This document shows, piece by piece, positions 52,529 through 61,457 of a stretch of 64,000 bases of DNA. Each line of letters starts with the position of its first letter. Within the stretch, counting starts at the first letter, position 1. The position numbers and the translations under genes are program-made. Origin of the DNA: Rugosimonospora acidiphila (GTDB lineage Bacteria > Actinomycetota > Actinomycetes > Mycobacteriales > Micromonosporaceae); assembly GCF_039543385.1 (NCBI RefSeq), contig NZ_BAABJQ010000031.1, forward strand, positions 1 through 64,000, given 5' to 3'. Under the pieces are notes generated by a model. That model saw only the letters and a program-made list of their open reading frames with translations. It was not told the origin of the DNA and made no database searches.

Positions 52529-52954
52529 TCGGCGTCCGGGCGCCTGGCGCCCGGTGCCCCATCGATCGACCAGCCGACCGCGTGCCCGTGGCGGCGCCGG
52601 CAGTCGCGCCTGCGGGATCAGGCGCCGCGGTCGACCGGTCAACCGATCGATCGCGGCGAACCCGATGCCGCACGAACCGCCTGGGCGACGCGCCCGCCCC
52701 CGTTGCCGCGATTTGACGGACGGCTTCCGCCCGCCCGGGACCGCCGCGGCCCGGACGCAGCCGCCCCGGCGCAACCGGACCGGCTGCCATTGCCGGCCCA
52801 CCAGATAGACGTTCGCGGCCAACCATTGGTTGCACGTCCAGCCGAATTTTCTTCACACGCCGGCTCGTGAGCAACGCCACTGACCAGCGTCCCGCCGCTT
52901 CCGCGTGGGAGACTGGAGGTTCCCGTGCCCCGCCGTGTTGGAGGTGCTCCCGCC
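52529..52954. other. Gene-free interval upstream of the XPB helicase
   Basis: About 400 bases with no supported gene. CCGGGCGC-CTG-GCGCCCGG (52536-52554) is a perfect 8-bp hairpin 8 bases past the preceding stop and probably terminates it. ATCGATCG-rich segments at about 52562 and 52640 could pair over a longer range. The AT-richer GAATTTTCTTCAC near 52844 is a candidate promoter area for the helicase gene. Confidence 0.5.
52536..52554 (+). terminator. Hairpin after the helicase-associated gene
   Basis: Perfect stem of 8 bp (CCGGGCGC / GCGCCCGG) with a CTG loop, 8 bases after the stop. No T-run. Confidence 0.55.
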
Positions 52955-54598
52955 GTGTCCGCCGGCCCGTTGATCGTGCAGTCCGACAAGACGCTCCTGT
53001 TGGAGGTCGACCACCCGGACGCGCTCGCCTGCCGGATGGCGATCGCACCCTTCGCCGAGCTCGAGCGCTCGCCCGAGCACGTGCACACCTACCGGCTCAC
53101 CCCGCTCGGACTGTGGAACGCCCGGGCCGCCGGCCACGACGCCGAGGCGGTCGTCGACGCGCTGCTGCGCTTCTCGCGGTACCCGGTGCCGCACGCGCTG
53201 CTGGTCGACGTCGCCGAGACCATGGACCGGTACGGGCGGCTGCAACTGGCCAACGATCCCGCGCACGGGCTGGTGCTGCGCGCGCTGGACCGCACGGTGC
53301 TGATCGAGGTCGCCAAGTCCAAGAAGCTCGCCGGCATGCTGGGCGCGAAGCTGGATGACGACACCATCGCGGTGCACCCCTCGGAACGCGGCCGACTCAA
53401 GCAGGCCCTGCTCAAGCTGGGCTGGCCGGCCGAGGATCTGGCCGGGTACGTGAACGGCGAGGCGCACCCGATCTCGCTGCGCGAGGATGGCTGGACCCTG
53501 CGCTCCTACCAGCGCGAGGCGGTCCAGCAGTTCTGGGCCGGCGGCTCCGGCGTTGTGGTGCTGCCCTGTGGCGCGGGCAAGACCCTGGTCGGCGCCGCCG
53601 CGATGGCGGAGGCGTCGGCAACCACGCTGATCCTGGTCACCAACACGGTGGCGGGCCGGCAGTGGAAGCGGGAGCTGATCGCGCGCACCTCGCTGACCGA
53701 GGAGGAGATCGGCGAGTACTCGGGCGAGCGCAAGGAGATCCGGCCGGTCACCATCGCCACGTACCAGGTGCTCACCACCCGCCGCGGCGGGGCATTCCCG
53801 CACCTCGACGTGTTCGGCGCCCGCGACTGGGGCCTGGTCGTCTACGACGAGGTGCACCTGCTGCCCGCCCCGATCTTCCGGTTCACCGCCGACCTGCAGG
53901 CGCGCCGGCGGCTCGGCCTGACGGCGACGCTGGTGCGCGAGGACGGCCGCGAGGGCGACGTGTTCTCCCTGATCGGCCCCAAGCGCTACGACGCGCCATG
54001 GAAGGACATCGAGTCGCAGGGCTGGATCGCGCCGGCCACCTGTACCGAGGTGCGGGTGACGCTCACCGACGAGGAGCGGATGGCGTACGCGACGGCGGAG
54101 CCCGAGGAGCGCTACCGGGTGGCGGCCACGGCCCGCACCAAGCTTCCCGTCGTGCGGGCCCTCATCGACCGGCACAAGGACGACCAGGTGCTGGTGATCG
54201 GCGGGTACATCGACCAACTGCACGCGCTGTCGGAGTACCTGGACGCGCCGGTGGTCCAGGGCTCGACCACGACGAAGGAGCGGGAGCGGCTGTTCGACGC
54301 GTTCCGGGCCGGCGAGATCGCCACACTGGTCATCTCCCGGGTCGGCAACTTCTCCATCGACCTGCCCGAGGCGGCGGTGGCGGTGCAGGTGTCGGGCACG
54401 TTCGGCTCGCGGCAGGAGGAGGCGCAGCGGCTGGGCCGGGTGCTGCGGCCGAAGGCGGACGGCCGGCAGGCGCACTTCTACACGGTGGTGGCCCGGGACA
54501 CGATCGACACCGAGTACGCGGCGCACCGCCAGCGGTTCCTGGCCGAGCAGGGCTACGCGTACACGATCGTCGACGCGGACGACGTGGCCTCGGCATAG
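52955..54598 (+). CDS. XPB/Ssl2-type DNA helicase
   Basis: 547 residues from GTG 52955, behind GGAGGT at 9 bases; GTG 52925 has an equally good site and would add 10 residues. An N-terminal domain (GPLIVQSDKTLLLEVDHPDA, HTYRLTPLGLWNARAAGHDAE) is shared by bacterial XPB proteins. Walker A is PCGAGKT (204-210), Walker B is VVYDEVHLLPA (DEVH), motif III is LGLTATLVREDGREG, the RED motif is included in it, and motif VI is QRLGRVLRPK. It is a 3'-5' ATP-dependent helicase, linked to repair or transcription. A direct counterpart exists in mycobacteria. Confidence 0.94.
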   Translation: MSAGPLIVQSDKTLLLEVDHPDALACRMAIAPFAELERSPEHVHTYRLTPLGLWNARAAGHDAEAVVDALLRFSRYPVPHALLVDVAETMDRYGRLQLANDPAHGLVLRALDRTVLIEVAKSKKLAGMLGAKLDDDTIAVHPSERGRLKQALLKLGWPAEDLAGYVNGEAHPISLREDGWTLRSYQREAVQQFWAGGSGVVVLPCGAGKTLVGAAAMAEASATTLILVTNTVAGRQWKRELIARTSLTEEEIGEYSGERKEIRPVTIATYQVLTTRRGGAFPHLDVFGARDWGLVVYDEVHLLPAPIFRFTADLQARRRLGLTATLVREDGREGDVFSLIGPKRYDAPWKDIESQGWIAPATCTEVRVTLTDEERMAYATAEPEERYRVAATARTKLPVVRALIDRHKDDQVLVIGGYIDQLHALSEYLDAPVVQGSTTTKERERLFDAFRAGEIATLVISRVGNFSIDLPEAAVAVQVSGTFGSRQEEAQRLGRVLRPKADGRQAHFYTVVARDTIDTEYAAHRQRFLAEQGYAYTIVDADDVASA

Positions 54599-54621
54599 TG
54601 GTGCGTTCGGCTCGGTGACGG

Positions 54622-55470
54622 TTACCCGGACCCTCGGCCGGACTTCTCCCCGGCTTTGCGCCGGTCCCTCCGCCGGGGTTCGGTGCCCTCGTCTGCGTTG
54701 GCATCCTCGGGCCGTTGGGGCGAGCGGAGCGAACGGATCCCGACCAGTACAGCGATGACCGCACCGACCGCCCCGGCGAGCGCGGCGACGCCGCCGACGA
54801 TCGCGGCCACTCCGCGCCACGCGCTCTTGAGGCGGTCCAGGGTGCCCTGCCCGGAGCTCTTGCCGGGGTTGGTGACGGTGATCGTCTGGCTGACCACGGT
54901 CGCCGGCATCAACGGCGTGCTGGTGGCTGCCTGGACGGGGGTCAGGGAGATGCGCAGCCGGAACGAGCCGGGACGGTCGGCGTGCACGGTCCACTGCCAG
55001 TCGGCGTAATCGGTCTTCGCGATCACGGGCTGGGTGACCACCGCTGTGCTGTCGACGTGGCCGGGTGGATCGGCGGTCAACCGCGCGTCGATCAACGCTC
55101 CAGCCTGCATCTCACCGGCGGCGGACGCCCCGGGGGCTGGCGCTCCCGTCCCCGTCGCTGGCACGCCCGTCCCCGTCGCGGGCGCGGGCGCGGCCTGGCC
55201 CGCCGGGCATCGGCTTTCGGGTCCGCACACCTCCACGCTCACATCGATCTGCTGGCCGGTCCGGGTGGTGCCCGGAATGCTGCTGTAGATCGCCGCGGTG
55301 AACAGCGCGCCGCGGCTGCTGATGATCTGCTGCTGGAAGATCCATTGATTGTTGGTCGGGGTTCCCACGCTTTCGGGGGTGCCACAGGCCGCGACGGTCA
55401 GTGCGGCGAGCGCCGCGAGAACGGCTGAGATTGGGCGAATGGGCCAGCGACGCGATCGGGGCGCAGGCAT
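54622..55470 (-). CDS. Lipoprotein with C-terminal membrane helix, unknown function
   Basis: 282 residues from ATG 55470. The signal MPAPRSRRWPIRPISAVLAALAALTVAACG ends in a lipobox (VAAC), so Cys 29 should be lipidated. The extracellular part (about 30-215) is a beta-rich domain containing GQQIDVSVEVCGPESRCPAG and a Pro/Ala/Thr/Gly repeat linker (PATGTGVPATGTGAPAPG), then TDYADWQWTVHADRPGSFRLRISLTPVQAATSTPLMP. One membrane helix (about 230-250) and a basic tail follow. It is thus anchored at both ends. Family not recognised. Confidence 0.75.
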   Translation of the reverse strand: MPAPRSRRWPIRPISAVLAALAALTVAACGTPESVGTPTNNQWIFQQQIISSRGALFTAAIYSSIPGTTRTGQQIDVSVEVCGPESRCPAGQAAPAPATGTGVPATGTGAPAPGASAAGEMQAGALIDARLTADPPGHVDSTAVVTQPVIAKTDYADWQWTVHADRPGSFRLRISLTPVQAATSTPLMPATVVSQTITVTNPGKSSGQGTLDRLKSAWRGVAAIVGGVAALAGAVGAVIAVLVGIRSLRSPQRPEDANADEGTEPRRRDRRKAGEKSGRGSG

Positions 55471-55526
55471 GTGCGAAGCATAGGCGACGGTAGGTGGCCA
55501 GCTGTACCCAGCCGACCAGGCCCGGA

Positions 55527-57317
55527 TCAGACCCCGGGTACCGTGGCCAGGCCGCCGCGCACCTCGGGAGCACCGAGCCGGGCGGCATCGGCGGTCAGGT
55601 CGTCCGGCATCCGCTGCGACTCCCGCTCGGCCGCCACCCGGGCCAGGTAGTTCTCCACTTCCCGGTCGATGGTCGCCTCGTCCCAGCCCAGGACCGTGCC
55701 CATCAGCCGGGCCGCGTGCGCCGCGCTGTCGACCCCTCGATGGGTGGTCTCGATGGAGATCCGGGTGCGCCGGGTCAGCACGTCCTCCAGGTGCATGGCG
55801 CCCTCGTGTGACGCGGCGTACATGATCTCGACGGCCAGGTACTCGGGGGCACCGTGTACCGGCTGGCCCAGCACCGGGTCGGCGTCGATCAGCGCCAGCA
55901 ACTCCAGCGCGAGCGACCCGTACCGCTCCAGCAGGTGCTCCACCGCGCCCACGGACAGCCCGTGGCGCCGCGCGACATCGGCCCGGCGAGTCCACAGTGG
56001 ACCGTACCCGTCGGCGCCGAGCAGCGGCAGCTGATCAGTGTGCGAGGCCGGCACGTCCGGGCCGATGCGCCGGGCGGCCCGGTCGATCACGTCGGCGGCC
56101 ATCACCCGGTAGGTGGTGTACTTGCCGCCGGCCACCAGCATCAGGCCGAGCATCGGCTCGACGACCGCGTGCTCCCGGGACAGCTTCGAGGTCTGGTCGT
56201 CCTCCCCGGACAGCAGCGGGCGCAGCCCGGCGTAGACGCCCTCGATGTCCGATGTGGACAGTGGCCGGTCGAGCCAGTGGTTGACCTGGTCGAGCAGGTA
56301 GGCGATGTCCCGGGCCGAGGCGGCCGGGTGGGCCCGGTCGAGCTGCCAGTCGGTGTCGGTCGTACCGACTATCCAGTGGCCGCCCCAGGGCAGGACGAAC
56401 AGCACCGAGGTGGGGGTGCGCAGGATCAGGCCGGCATCGCCGGAGATCGCGGAGCGGGGCACCACCAGATGCACACCCTTGGAGGCGCGTACCCGCAGTC
56501 CGGGGCGCGCGTCGCCGATCAGGGCGGAGATGTCGTCGCTCCACACGCCGGTGGCGGCCACCACGGTGCGCGCGGCGATCTCGAATTCGGTGCCGGACTC
56601 CTCGTCGCGGGCCCGCACGCCGGTCACCTCGCGGGCGTCCCGTACCAGGTCGACCACGCGCACGCTCGGCACTATCGCGGCACCGAGGCTGGCCGCGGTG
56701 CGGGCCATGGTGGTCACGTACCGGGCGTCGTCGACCTGGCCGTCGTAGTAGCGGACGGCCCCGGTCAGCACGTCCTCGCGCAGCGACGGAAACAGCCGGC
56801 GGGCGCCGGTCTTGGACAGGTGCCGGTGCGGAGGCATGCCGCGCGCGGCGGAGCCACCCGTGAGCCCGGCGAACGCGTCGTAGAGCGCGACGCCGGCACC
56901 GTAGTACGCGCGGTGCCAGGCCCGCTCGGCCGGCGAGAGAACGCCCGGTGAGGCGGTCAGGGGCACCAGGATGGGCAGCGGGCGGACCAGGTGCGGAGCC
57001 AGCCGCGTGGTCAGCAGCCCTCGTTCCCGCAGCGCCTCGTGCACCAGGCCGAACTCGAACTGCTCGAGGTAGCGCAGGCCGCCATGGATGAGCTTGCTGG
57101 ACCGGCTGGAGGTCCCGGAGGCGAGGTCGCGGGCCTCGACCAGGGCGACGGACAGGCCGCGCGAGGCGGCGTCGAGCGCCGCGCCAACACCGGTGACGCC
57201 CCCGCCGATGATCAGAACGTCATACCGCCGACCACGCAGTCGGTCGAGGTCGCTGGCGCGGCGGGCAGGCGAGAGCTGGCCCGCGGCGAACCGGGAGATC
57301 ATCGGATCACGGCGCAT
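55527..57317 (-). CDS. glpD: Glycerol-3-phosphate dehydrogenase (FAD-dependent)
   Basis: 596 residues with ATG 57317. The FAD-binding Rossmann motif is VLIIGGGVTGVGAALDAASRGLSVALVEARDLASGTSSRSSKLIHGGLRYLEQ, which is characteristic of GlpD. The C-terminal domain (DAO_C) begins near residue 430 and includes RRTRISIETTHRGVDSAAHAARLMG. The enzyme oxidises glycerol 3-phosphate to dihydroxyacetone phosphate at the membrane, passing electrons to menaquinone. Its start is only 36 bases from that of the divergent subtilase gene, so their promoters must overlap or interact. Confidence 0.95.
   Translation of the reverse strand: MRRDPMISRFAAGQLSPARRASDLDRLRGRRYDVLIIGGGVTGVGAALDAASRGLSVALVEARDLASGTSSRSSKLIHGGLRYLEQFEFGLVHEALRERGLLTTRLAPHLVRPLPILVPLTASPGVLSPAERAWHRAYYGAGVALYDAFAGLTGGSAARGMPPHRHLSKTGARRLFPSLREDVLTGAVRYYDGQVDDARYVTTMARTAASLGAAIVPSVRVVDLVRDAREVTGVRARDEESGTEFEIAARTVVAATGVWSDDISALIGDARPGLRVRASKGVHLVVPRSAISGDAGLILRTPTSVLFVLPWGGHWIVGTTDTDWQLDRAHPAASARDIAYLLDQVNHWLDRPLSTSDIEGVYAGLRPLLSGEDDQTSKLSREHAVVEPMLGLMLVAGGKYTTYRVMAADVIDRAARRIGPDVPASHTDQLPLLGADGYGPLWTRRADVARRHGLSVGAVEHLLERYGSLALELLALIDADPVLGQPVHGAPEYLAVEIMYAASHEGAMHLEDVLTRRTRISIETTHRGVDSAAHAARLMGTVLGWDEATIDREVENYLARVAAERESQRMPDDLTADAARLGAPEVRGGLATVPGV
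55990..56002. repeat. GTCCA-N3-TGGAC palindrome
   Basis: GTCCACAGTGGAC, inside glpD. A near copy with one mismatch (GTCCACAGTGGAA) lies at 59270. Confidence 0.7.
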
Positions 57318-57353
57318 GCGTCAACGGTAACCAGAAGCCCGTACCGTGCGGGT

Positions 57354-60182
57354 GTGAGTCAGTTCGCAGGACCCGGCGGAGCCGGACCTAACGGACAGGA
57401 CAAGCCGGGCTTCCCGCCCGCATCGGGCGGGTCGGCGACGCCGGGCGGGCCTGGCCTTCCCAGCGGACCGGGCGCGCCCGGCTTCCCCGGCGCACCGGGC
57501 GGCCCCGGTTGGCCCGGTTGGCCGGGCGTTCCGGGCGTGCCGGGTGGCCCCGACGGACCCGGCATCGCCGGCGGGTTCGGGGGCCCCGGCGGACCTGGGG
57601 GGCCGGGCGGGCCGGGCGGGCCGGGCGGGCCCGGGGGGCCGGGCGCGCGGGGTTCGCTCGGCGGCTCGGACATCGCGGCCATCCTCGCCGCCGTGCTCAT
57701 CGGCCTGTGGGCGGCCGCCGGCACCGTGGTGCTGCAGACCGGGTCATGGCTCGCCGGACAGGTGCTGGGCGTGGAGGAGCTGTCCCCGCCGGGATGGGCG
57801 TGGCCCGCGGTCGGCTGGCTGAACGCCATCACGGTGGGGGTGCCGGCCGTGCTGCTGGCGACCGTGCCGCGCCCGCTCACCTCGACGAGGACGGCGGTAC
57901 GGGCGGTCGGCCGGCTGTGGACCCTCGGCGCCGTGCTGCTGGGCGTCCTCGGCTCGCTCCGGGCCGTGGCCTTGCCGCACAACACGCTGTACCTGCTGCT
58001 GCTCACCGCCGTCTGTCTGGCGGCCTGGCTGGTGCTGCGCCGCACTTACCACTCGACGCCGCTCCGCGGGGCGCCGTACCGGCCGGCGCTGCCTCGGGAC
58101 GGCAGCGCGCTCTTCGGCCTCGCCGCCGGCCTGGCCAGCCTCGCGCCCTGGCTCTGGTTGGGTGCGCTCGGCGGCGGCCTGGAGACGCTGTTCGCGCTCA
58201 CCGCCGCGGCGGCGCTGGGGCTGCTGGTGGCGTGGCCGCTGGCAGCACCGTTCTGGCGCAACTTCACCGATTCCCGGCGGCGGCTGATCGTGCTCGGTGG
58301 GCTGGCCGCCGGGGTGTTCCTCGCGCTGGTCGCGGCCGGGACCGGCGCGAGCGGGATCCAGCTGGGCGAGCTGGTGGTGCTGCCTCCGCTCGGCTTCGCG
58401 GCGGCGGCGCTGGCCCGCGAGCCGCTGCGTCGCCCCAAGGATGCGCTCCGGACGAGAGTCGACACGGAGCGCGCCAACGCGGACCCGAGCGACGCGGAAA
58501 CGGCCGACGCGGGCGCAAGCGACTCGGAAACGACCGGGGCGGGCGCAATCGACGCGGGCACGGCGGGGCGGCGGACCACCGGCGTGCGGCGGGTGCGGGG
58601 TGGACTCCGGCTGGCCGGTCCGTCGGCGATCGCCGTGATGGTCGCCCTGGCGGCGCTCGGCCCGCTGGGCTTCGTCGAGCCGCTACAGACGAGCCTCGTC
58701 ATCAACCTGGACGGCCGGGACGTCGGGTACTGGGCGCTGATCGCGGCCGGCTGCGCGCTGGTCATCGGGCTGCTCTGCGGCGTGGGCCCGCTGGTACGCG
58801 GGGGCCGGCCGGCCGGGAAGTCCGGCGCCCGGGCGGCGGGTGGCACCGGTCGGCGCTGGGTCGCCGTGTCCACCGCCGTGGCGATGGGCGCCACCGGCCT
58901 CGTCGGGTACGCCACCATCGGATCGCCCGGCCTGCACGGCGACGAGCTGTTCGTGGTGATGCGTACCCAGGCCGATCTGAGCGACCTGTCGCGCATCGCG
59001 GACCCCGACGACCGCCGCACCGAGGCGTACCAGCGGCTGGTGGCGACCGCGAATCGGACCCAGGCCGGGCTGCGCCAGCAACTGTCCCGGCTGCACCTGG
59101 CGTACACGCCGTACTACCTCGTCAACGGGATCGAGGTGGACGGCGGGCCGGCGGCGCGGGCCTGGCTGTCGGGCCGCTCGGATGTGAACCGGGTGCTGCT
59201 GGCGCCCAGGCTGCGCCCGGTACCGGCCGGGAGTTCACCCGTGTCGCCGGACGCACCGGCCCCCAAGGGTCCACAGTGGAACATCAAGATGATCGAGGCG
59301 GACCAGGTCTGGGCGACCGGGGACACCGGGCGCGGCATCGTGATCGGCACCTCGGACTCCGGGGTCGACGCCGGGGTTCCGGCCCTGGCCGGCTCCTTCC
59401 GGGGCGGCGACGACTCCTGGTACGACCCGTGGAACGGCACCCGCGCCCCGACGGACCACATCGGGCACGGGACGCACACGATCGCGACGGCGCTCGGCCG
59501 GGACGGCGTCGGGGTGGCGCCCGGCGCGCAGTGGATCGGCTGCGTGGACCTGGCCCGCAACCTCGGCAACCCCGGCTACTACCTCGGCTGCCTGCAGTTC
59601 ATGCTGGCCCCGTTCCCGCACGGCGGGAACCCGCTGCGGGACGGCGACCCGAGCCGGGGCGCGGACGTGCTGACCAACTCGTGGGGGTGCCCGAGCGACG
59701 AGGGGTGCGACCCGGGCTCCCTGCGGCCGGCGGTCGACGCGCTGACCGACGCCGGAATCTTCGTCGTCGCCTCGGCCGGCAACACCGGCCCGCGCTGCGG
59801 CTCGATCACCGACCCACCGGCGCCGTACCAGGACACGTTTACGGTGGGGGCCGTCGACGGCTCCGGCGACGTGGCGGACTTTTCCAGCCGGGGACCGGTG
59901 ACCGGCGAGCGGAAGCCGGACGTCCTCGCGCCCGGCGCCAACGTGGTCTCCGCGGTGCCGGGCGGGTACGCGGTGCTGTCCGGGACCTCGATGGCCGCGC
60001 CGCACGTGGCCGGCGTGGTCGCGCTGATGTGGTCGGCCAACCCCGACCTGATCGGTGACGTCGCCCGTACCGCGCAGATCCTGCGGCAGACGGCCACCGG
60101 GGCGAGCGCCGACGGCTGCGGCGGCAACGCCGGGATCGTGGACGCCTACGCGGCGGTGCGCTCGGCGACCGGATCCGCGTAG
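57354..60182 (+). CDS. Membrane-embedded subtilisin-like (S8) protease with collagen-like N-terminus
   Basis: 942 residues from GTG 57354. Residues about 1-105 are almost wholly Gly and Pro (GPG, GPP, GGPGG triplets), resembling collagen repeats. Ten or so membrane helices follow (about 107-525), with a hydrophilic loop near 370-410 rich in Asp/Ala/Thr. The extracellular peptidase S8 domain (about 640-940) carries the catalytic Asp (IGTSDSGVDAG, about 667), His (HIGHGTHTIATAL, about 705) and Ser (LSGTSMAAPHVAG, about 879), and the oxyanion Asn (ASAGNTGP). A region with QADLSDLSRIADPDDRRTEAYQ and LHLAYTPYYLVNG precedes it and may be an inhibitory prodomain. It should act at the outer membrane face. 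No substrate known. Its stop overlaps the convergent dipeptidase. Confidence 0.9.
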   Translation: MSQFAGPGGAGPNGQDKPGFPPASGGSATPGGPGLPSGPGAPGFPGAPGGPGWPGWPGVPGVPGGPDGPGIAGGFGGPGGPGGPGGPGGPGGPGGPGARGSLGGSDIAAILAAVLIGLWAAAGTVVLQTGSWLAGQVLGVEELSPPGWAWPAVGWLNAITVGVPAVLLATVPRPLTSTRTAVRAVGRLWTLGAVLLGVLGSLRAVALPHNTLYLLLLTAVCLAAWLVLRRTYHSTPLRGAPYRPALPRDGSALFGLAAGLASLAPWLWLGALGGGLETLFALTAAAALGLLVAWPLAAPFWRNFTDSRRRLIVLGGLAAGVFLALVAAGTGASGIQLGELVVLPPLGFAAAALAREPLRRPKDALRTRVDTERANADPSDAETADAGASDSETTGAGAIDAGTAGRRTTGVRRVRGGLRLAGPSAIAVMVALAALGPLGFVEPLQTSLVINLDGRDVGYWALIAAGCALVIGLLCGVGPLVRGGRPAGKSGARAAGGTGRRWVAVSTAVAMGATGLVGYATIGSPGLHGDELFVVMRTQADLSDLSRIADPDDRRTEAYQRLVATANRTQAGLRQQLSRLHLAYTPYYLVNGIEVDGGPAARAWLSGRSDVNRVLLAPRLRPVPAGSSPVSPDAPAPKGPQWNIKMIEADQVWATGDTGRGIVIGTSDSGVDAGVPALAGSFRGGDDSWYDPWNGTRAPTDHIGHGTHTIATALGRDGVGVAPGAQWIGCVDLARNLGNPGYYLGCLQFMLAPFPHGGNPLRDGDPSRGADVLTNSWGCPSDEGCDPGSLRPAVDALTDAGIFVVASAGNTGPRCGSITDPPAPYQDTFTVGAVDGSGDVADFSSRGPVTGERKPDVLAPGANVVSAVPGGYAVLSGTSMAAPHVAGVVALMWSANPDLIGDVARTAQILRQTATGASADGCGGNAGIVDAYAAVRSATGSA
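57440..57660 (+). repeat. Gly/Pro-codon repeat region in the subtilase gene
   Basis: Runs of GGNCCN and GGCGGGCCG units encode GPG/GGP triplets. Near 57590-57650 several units are nearly identical (GGGCCGGGCGGGCCGGGCGG), so copy number may vary by slippage. Confidence 0.75.
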
Positions 60183-61294
60183 CGGGCCGTCTCCCGGATC
60201 ACGCGCATGGCGTTGTGCCACGTCAGCTTGGCCAGGTCGGCATCGGACCAGCCGCGCCCGGACAGCTCCGCGAGCAGGTTCGGGTACCCGGCGACGTCGG
60301 CCAGCCCGTCCGGGGTCGCCGCCACCCCGTCGAAGTCGCTGCCGAGCCCGACGCAGTCCAGCCCGGCCACCTCCCGTACGTGCTCGACGTGATCGGCGAC
60401 GTCGGCCACCGTGCAGGGCGGGCGGGGGTGGTCCCGGACCCAGGCCGCCAGCTCATCCCTCCACTGTGGAGAGTCGTCTGGCGCCTCCACGGTGGCCTCG
60501 AAGGCGCCCTGCTCCGCCATCCACTCTCGGCAATCATCCCGGAGGAAGCCCGGCACGAAGGTCACCATGACGATGCCGGAGCTGACCGCCACCCGTTCGA
60601 GTACCGAGTCGGGGACGTTGCGCGGGTGATCGCACAACGCCCGAGCCGAGGAGTGCGAGAAGAAGGCCGGCGCGCTGGACACGTCGAGCACGGCCTCCAT
60701 GGTGGACATCGCGACGTGTGACAGGTCGACCAGCATGCCCAGCCGGTTGCACTCCCGAACCACCTCGTACCCGAACGGCGCCAGCCCGCCGACCCCAGGG
60801 ACGTCCGTGGCGCTGTCCGCCCACTCGGTGTTCAGGCGGTGGGTCAGCGTCAGGTACCGGGCACCCCGGTCGAACATCAGCCGGAGGGTCTCCAGGGATC
60901 CGTCGATGCTGTGACCGCCCTCGATGCCGATCAGCGCGGCGATCCGGCCGGACGCGCGTGCCGCCTCGATCTCCTCGGCGTCCCGGGCCAAGGCCAGCAG
61001 ATCCGGGTACCGCTCGACCAGCCGATGCACGAAGTCGATCTGTTCCAGGGTGGCGACCACGGCGGCGTCACCCGTCAGGCGTACCGACACGTACGCCGAC
61101 CAGAACTGCGCGCCCACGCCGCCGGCCCGCAGCCGGACCAGGTCGGTGTGCAGGCCGCTCCCGCTCTGGTCGACCCCCACGTCCAGCCGGTCGAGGTCGT
61201 AGCGCACCCGGCCCCGCATCTCCCACGCGAGATCGTTATGGCCGTCGATCACCGGAGCGGCGGACAACAGGGTACGAAACCGGTCGGTAACCAT
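60146..61294 (-). CDS. Membrane dipeptidase (peptidase M19)
   Basis: 382 residues from ATG 61294. Zinc ligands are in place: His and Asp in APVIDGHNDLAWEMR, Glu in ALIGIEGGHSID, His in MLVDLSHVAMSTM and His in APAFFSHSSARAL, and the Asp of GLGSDFDGVAATPDGL. The fold and order match renal-dipeptidase-like enzymes, which hydrolyse dipeptides including D-amino-acid ones. No signal peptide is present, so despite the family name it is cytoplasmic. Its last 37 bases overlap the end of the subtilase gene on the other strand. Confidence 0.93.
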   Translation of the reverse strand: MVTDRFRTLLSAAPVIDGHNDLAWEMRGRVRYDLDRLDVGVDQSGSGLHTDLVRLRAGGVGAQFWSAYVSVRLTGDAAVVATLEQIDFVHRLVERYPDLLALARDAEEIEAARASGRIAALIGIEGGHSIDGSLETLRLMFDRGARYLTLTHRLNTEWADSATDVPGVGGLAPFGYEVVRECNRLGMLVDLSHVAMSTMEAVLDVSSAPAFFSHSSARALCDHPRNVPDSVLERVAVSSGIVMVTFVPGFLRDDCREWMAEQGAFEATVEAPDDSPQWRDELAAWVRDHPRPPCTVADVADHVEHVREVAGLDCVGLGSDFDGVAATPDGLADVAGYPNLLAELSGRGWSDADLAKLTWHNAMRVIRETARYADPVAERTAA

Positions 61295-61457
61295 GGTGGC
61301 ACGGTACCCGGGGGACACCCCTCATAACCCTGGCCAGGGGGGCGTCAAACGGATGGACGCTCCAGCGACCCCCATTCGGGCAGTTATTTCGATTCGCCGG
61401 ACCGTAACCGTCCTGAGCCGTAATGTGGGCCTTTCCGGGAGTCCGGAAGGAGGAGCC

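Noticed and set aside
57440..57660. CRISPR or intergenic repeat
   Set aside because: The repeat encodes Gly-Pro triplets continuous with the protease gene.
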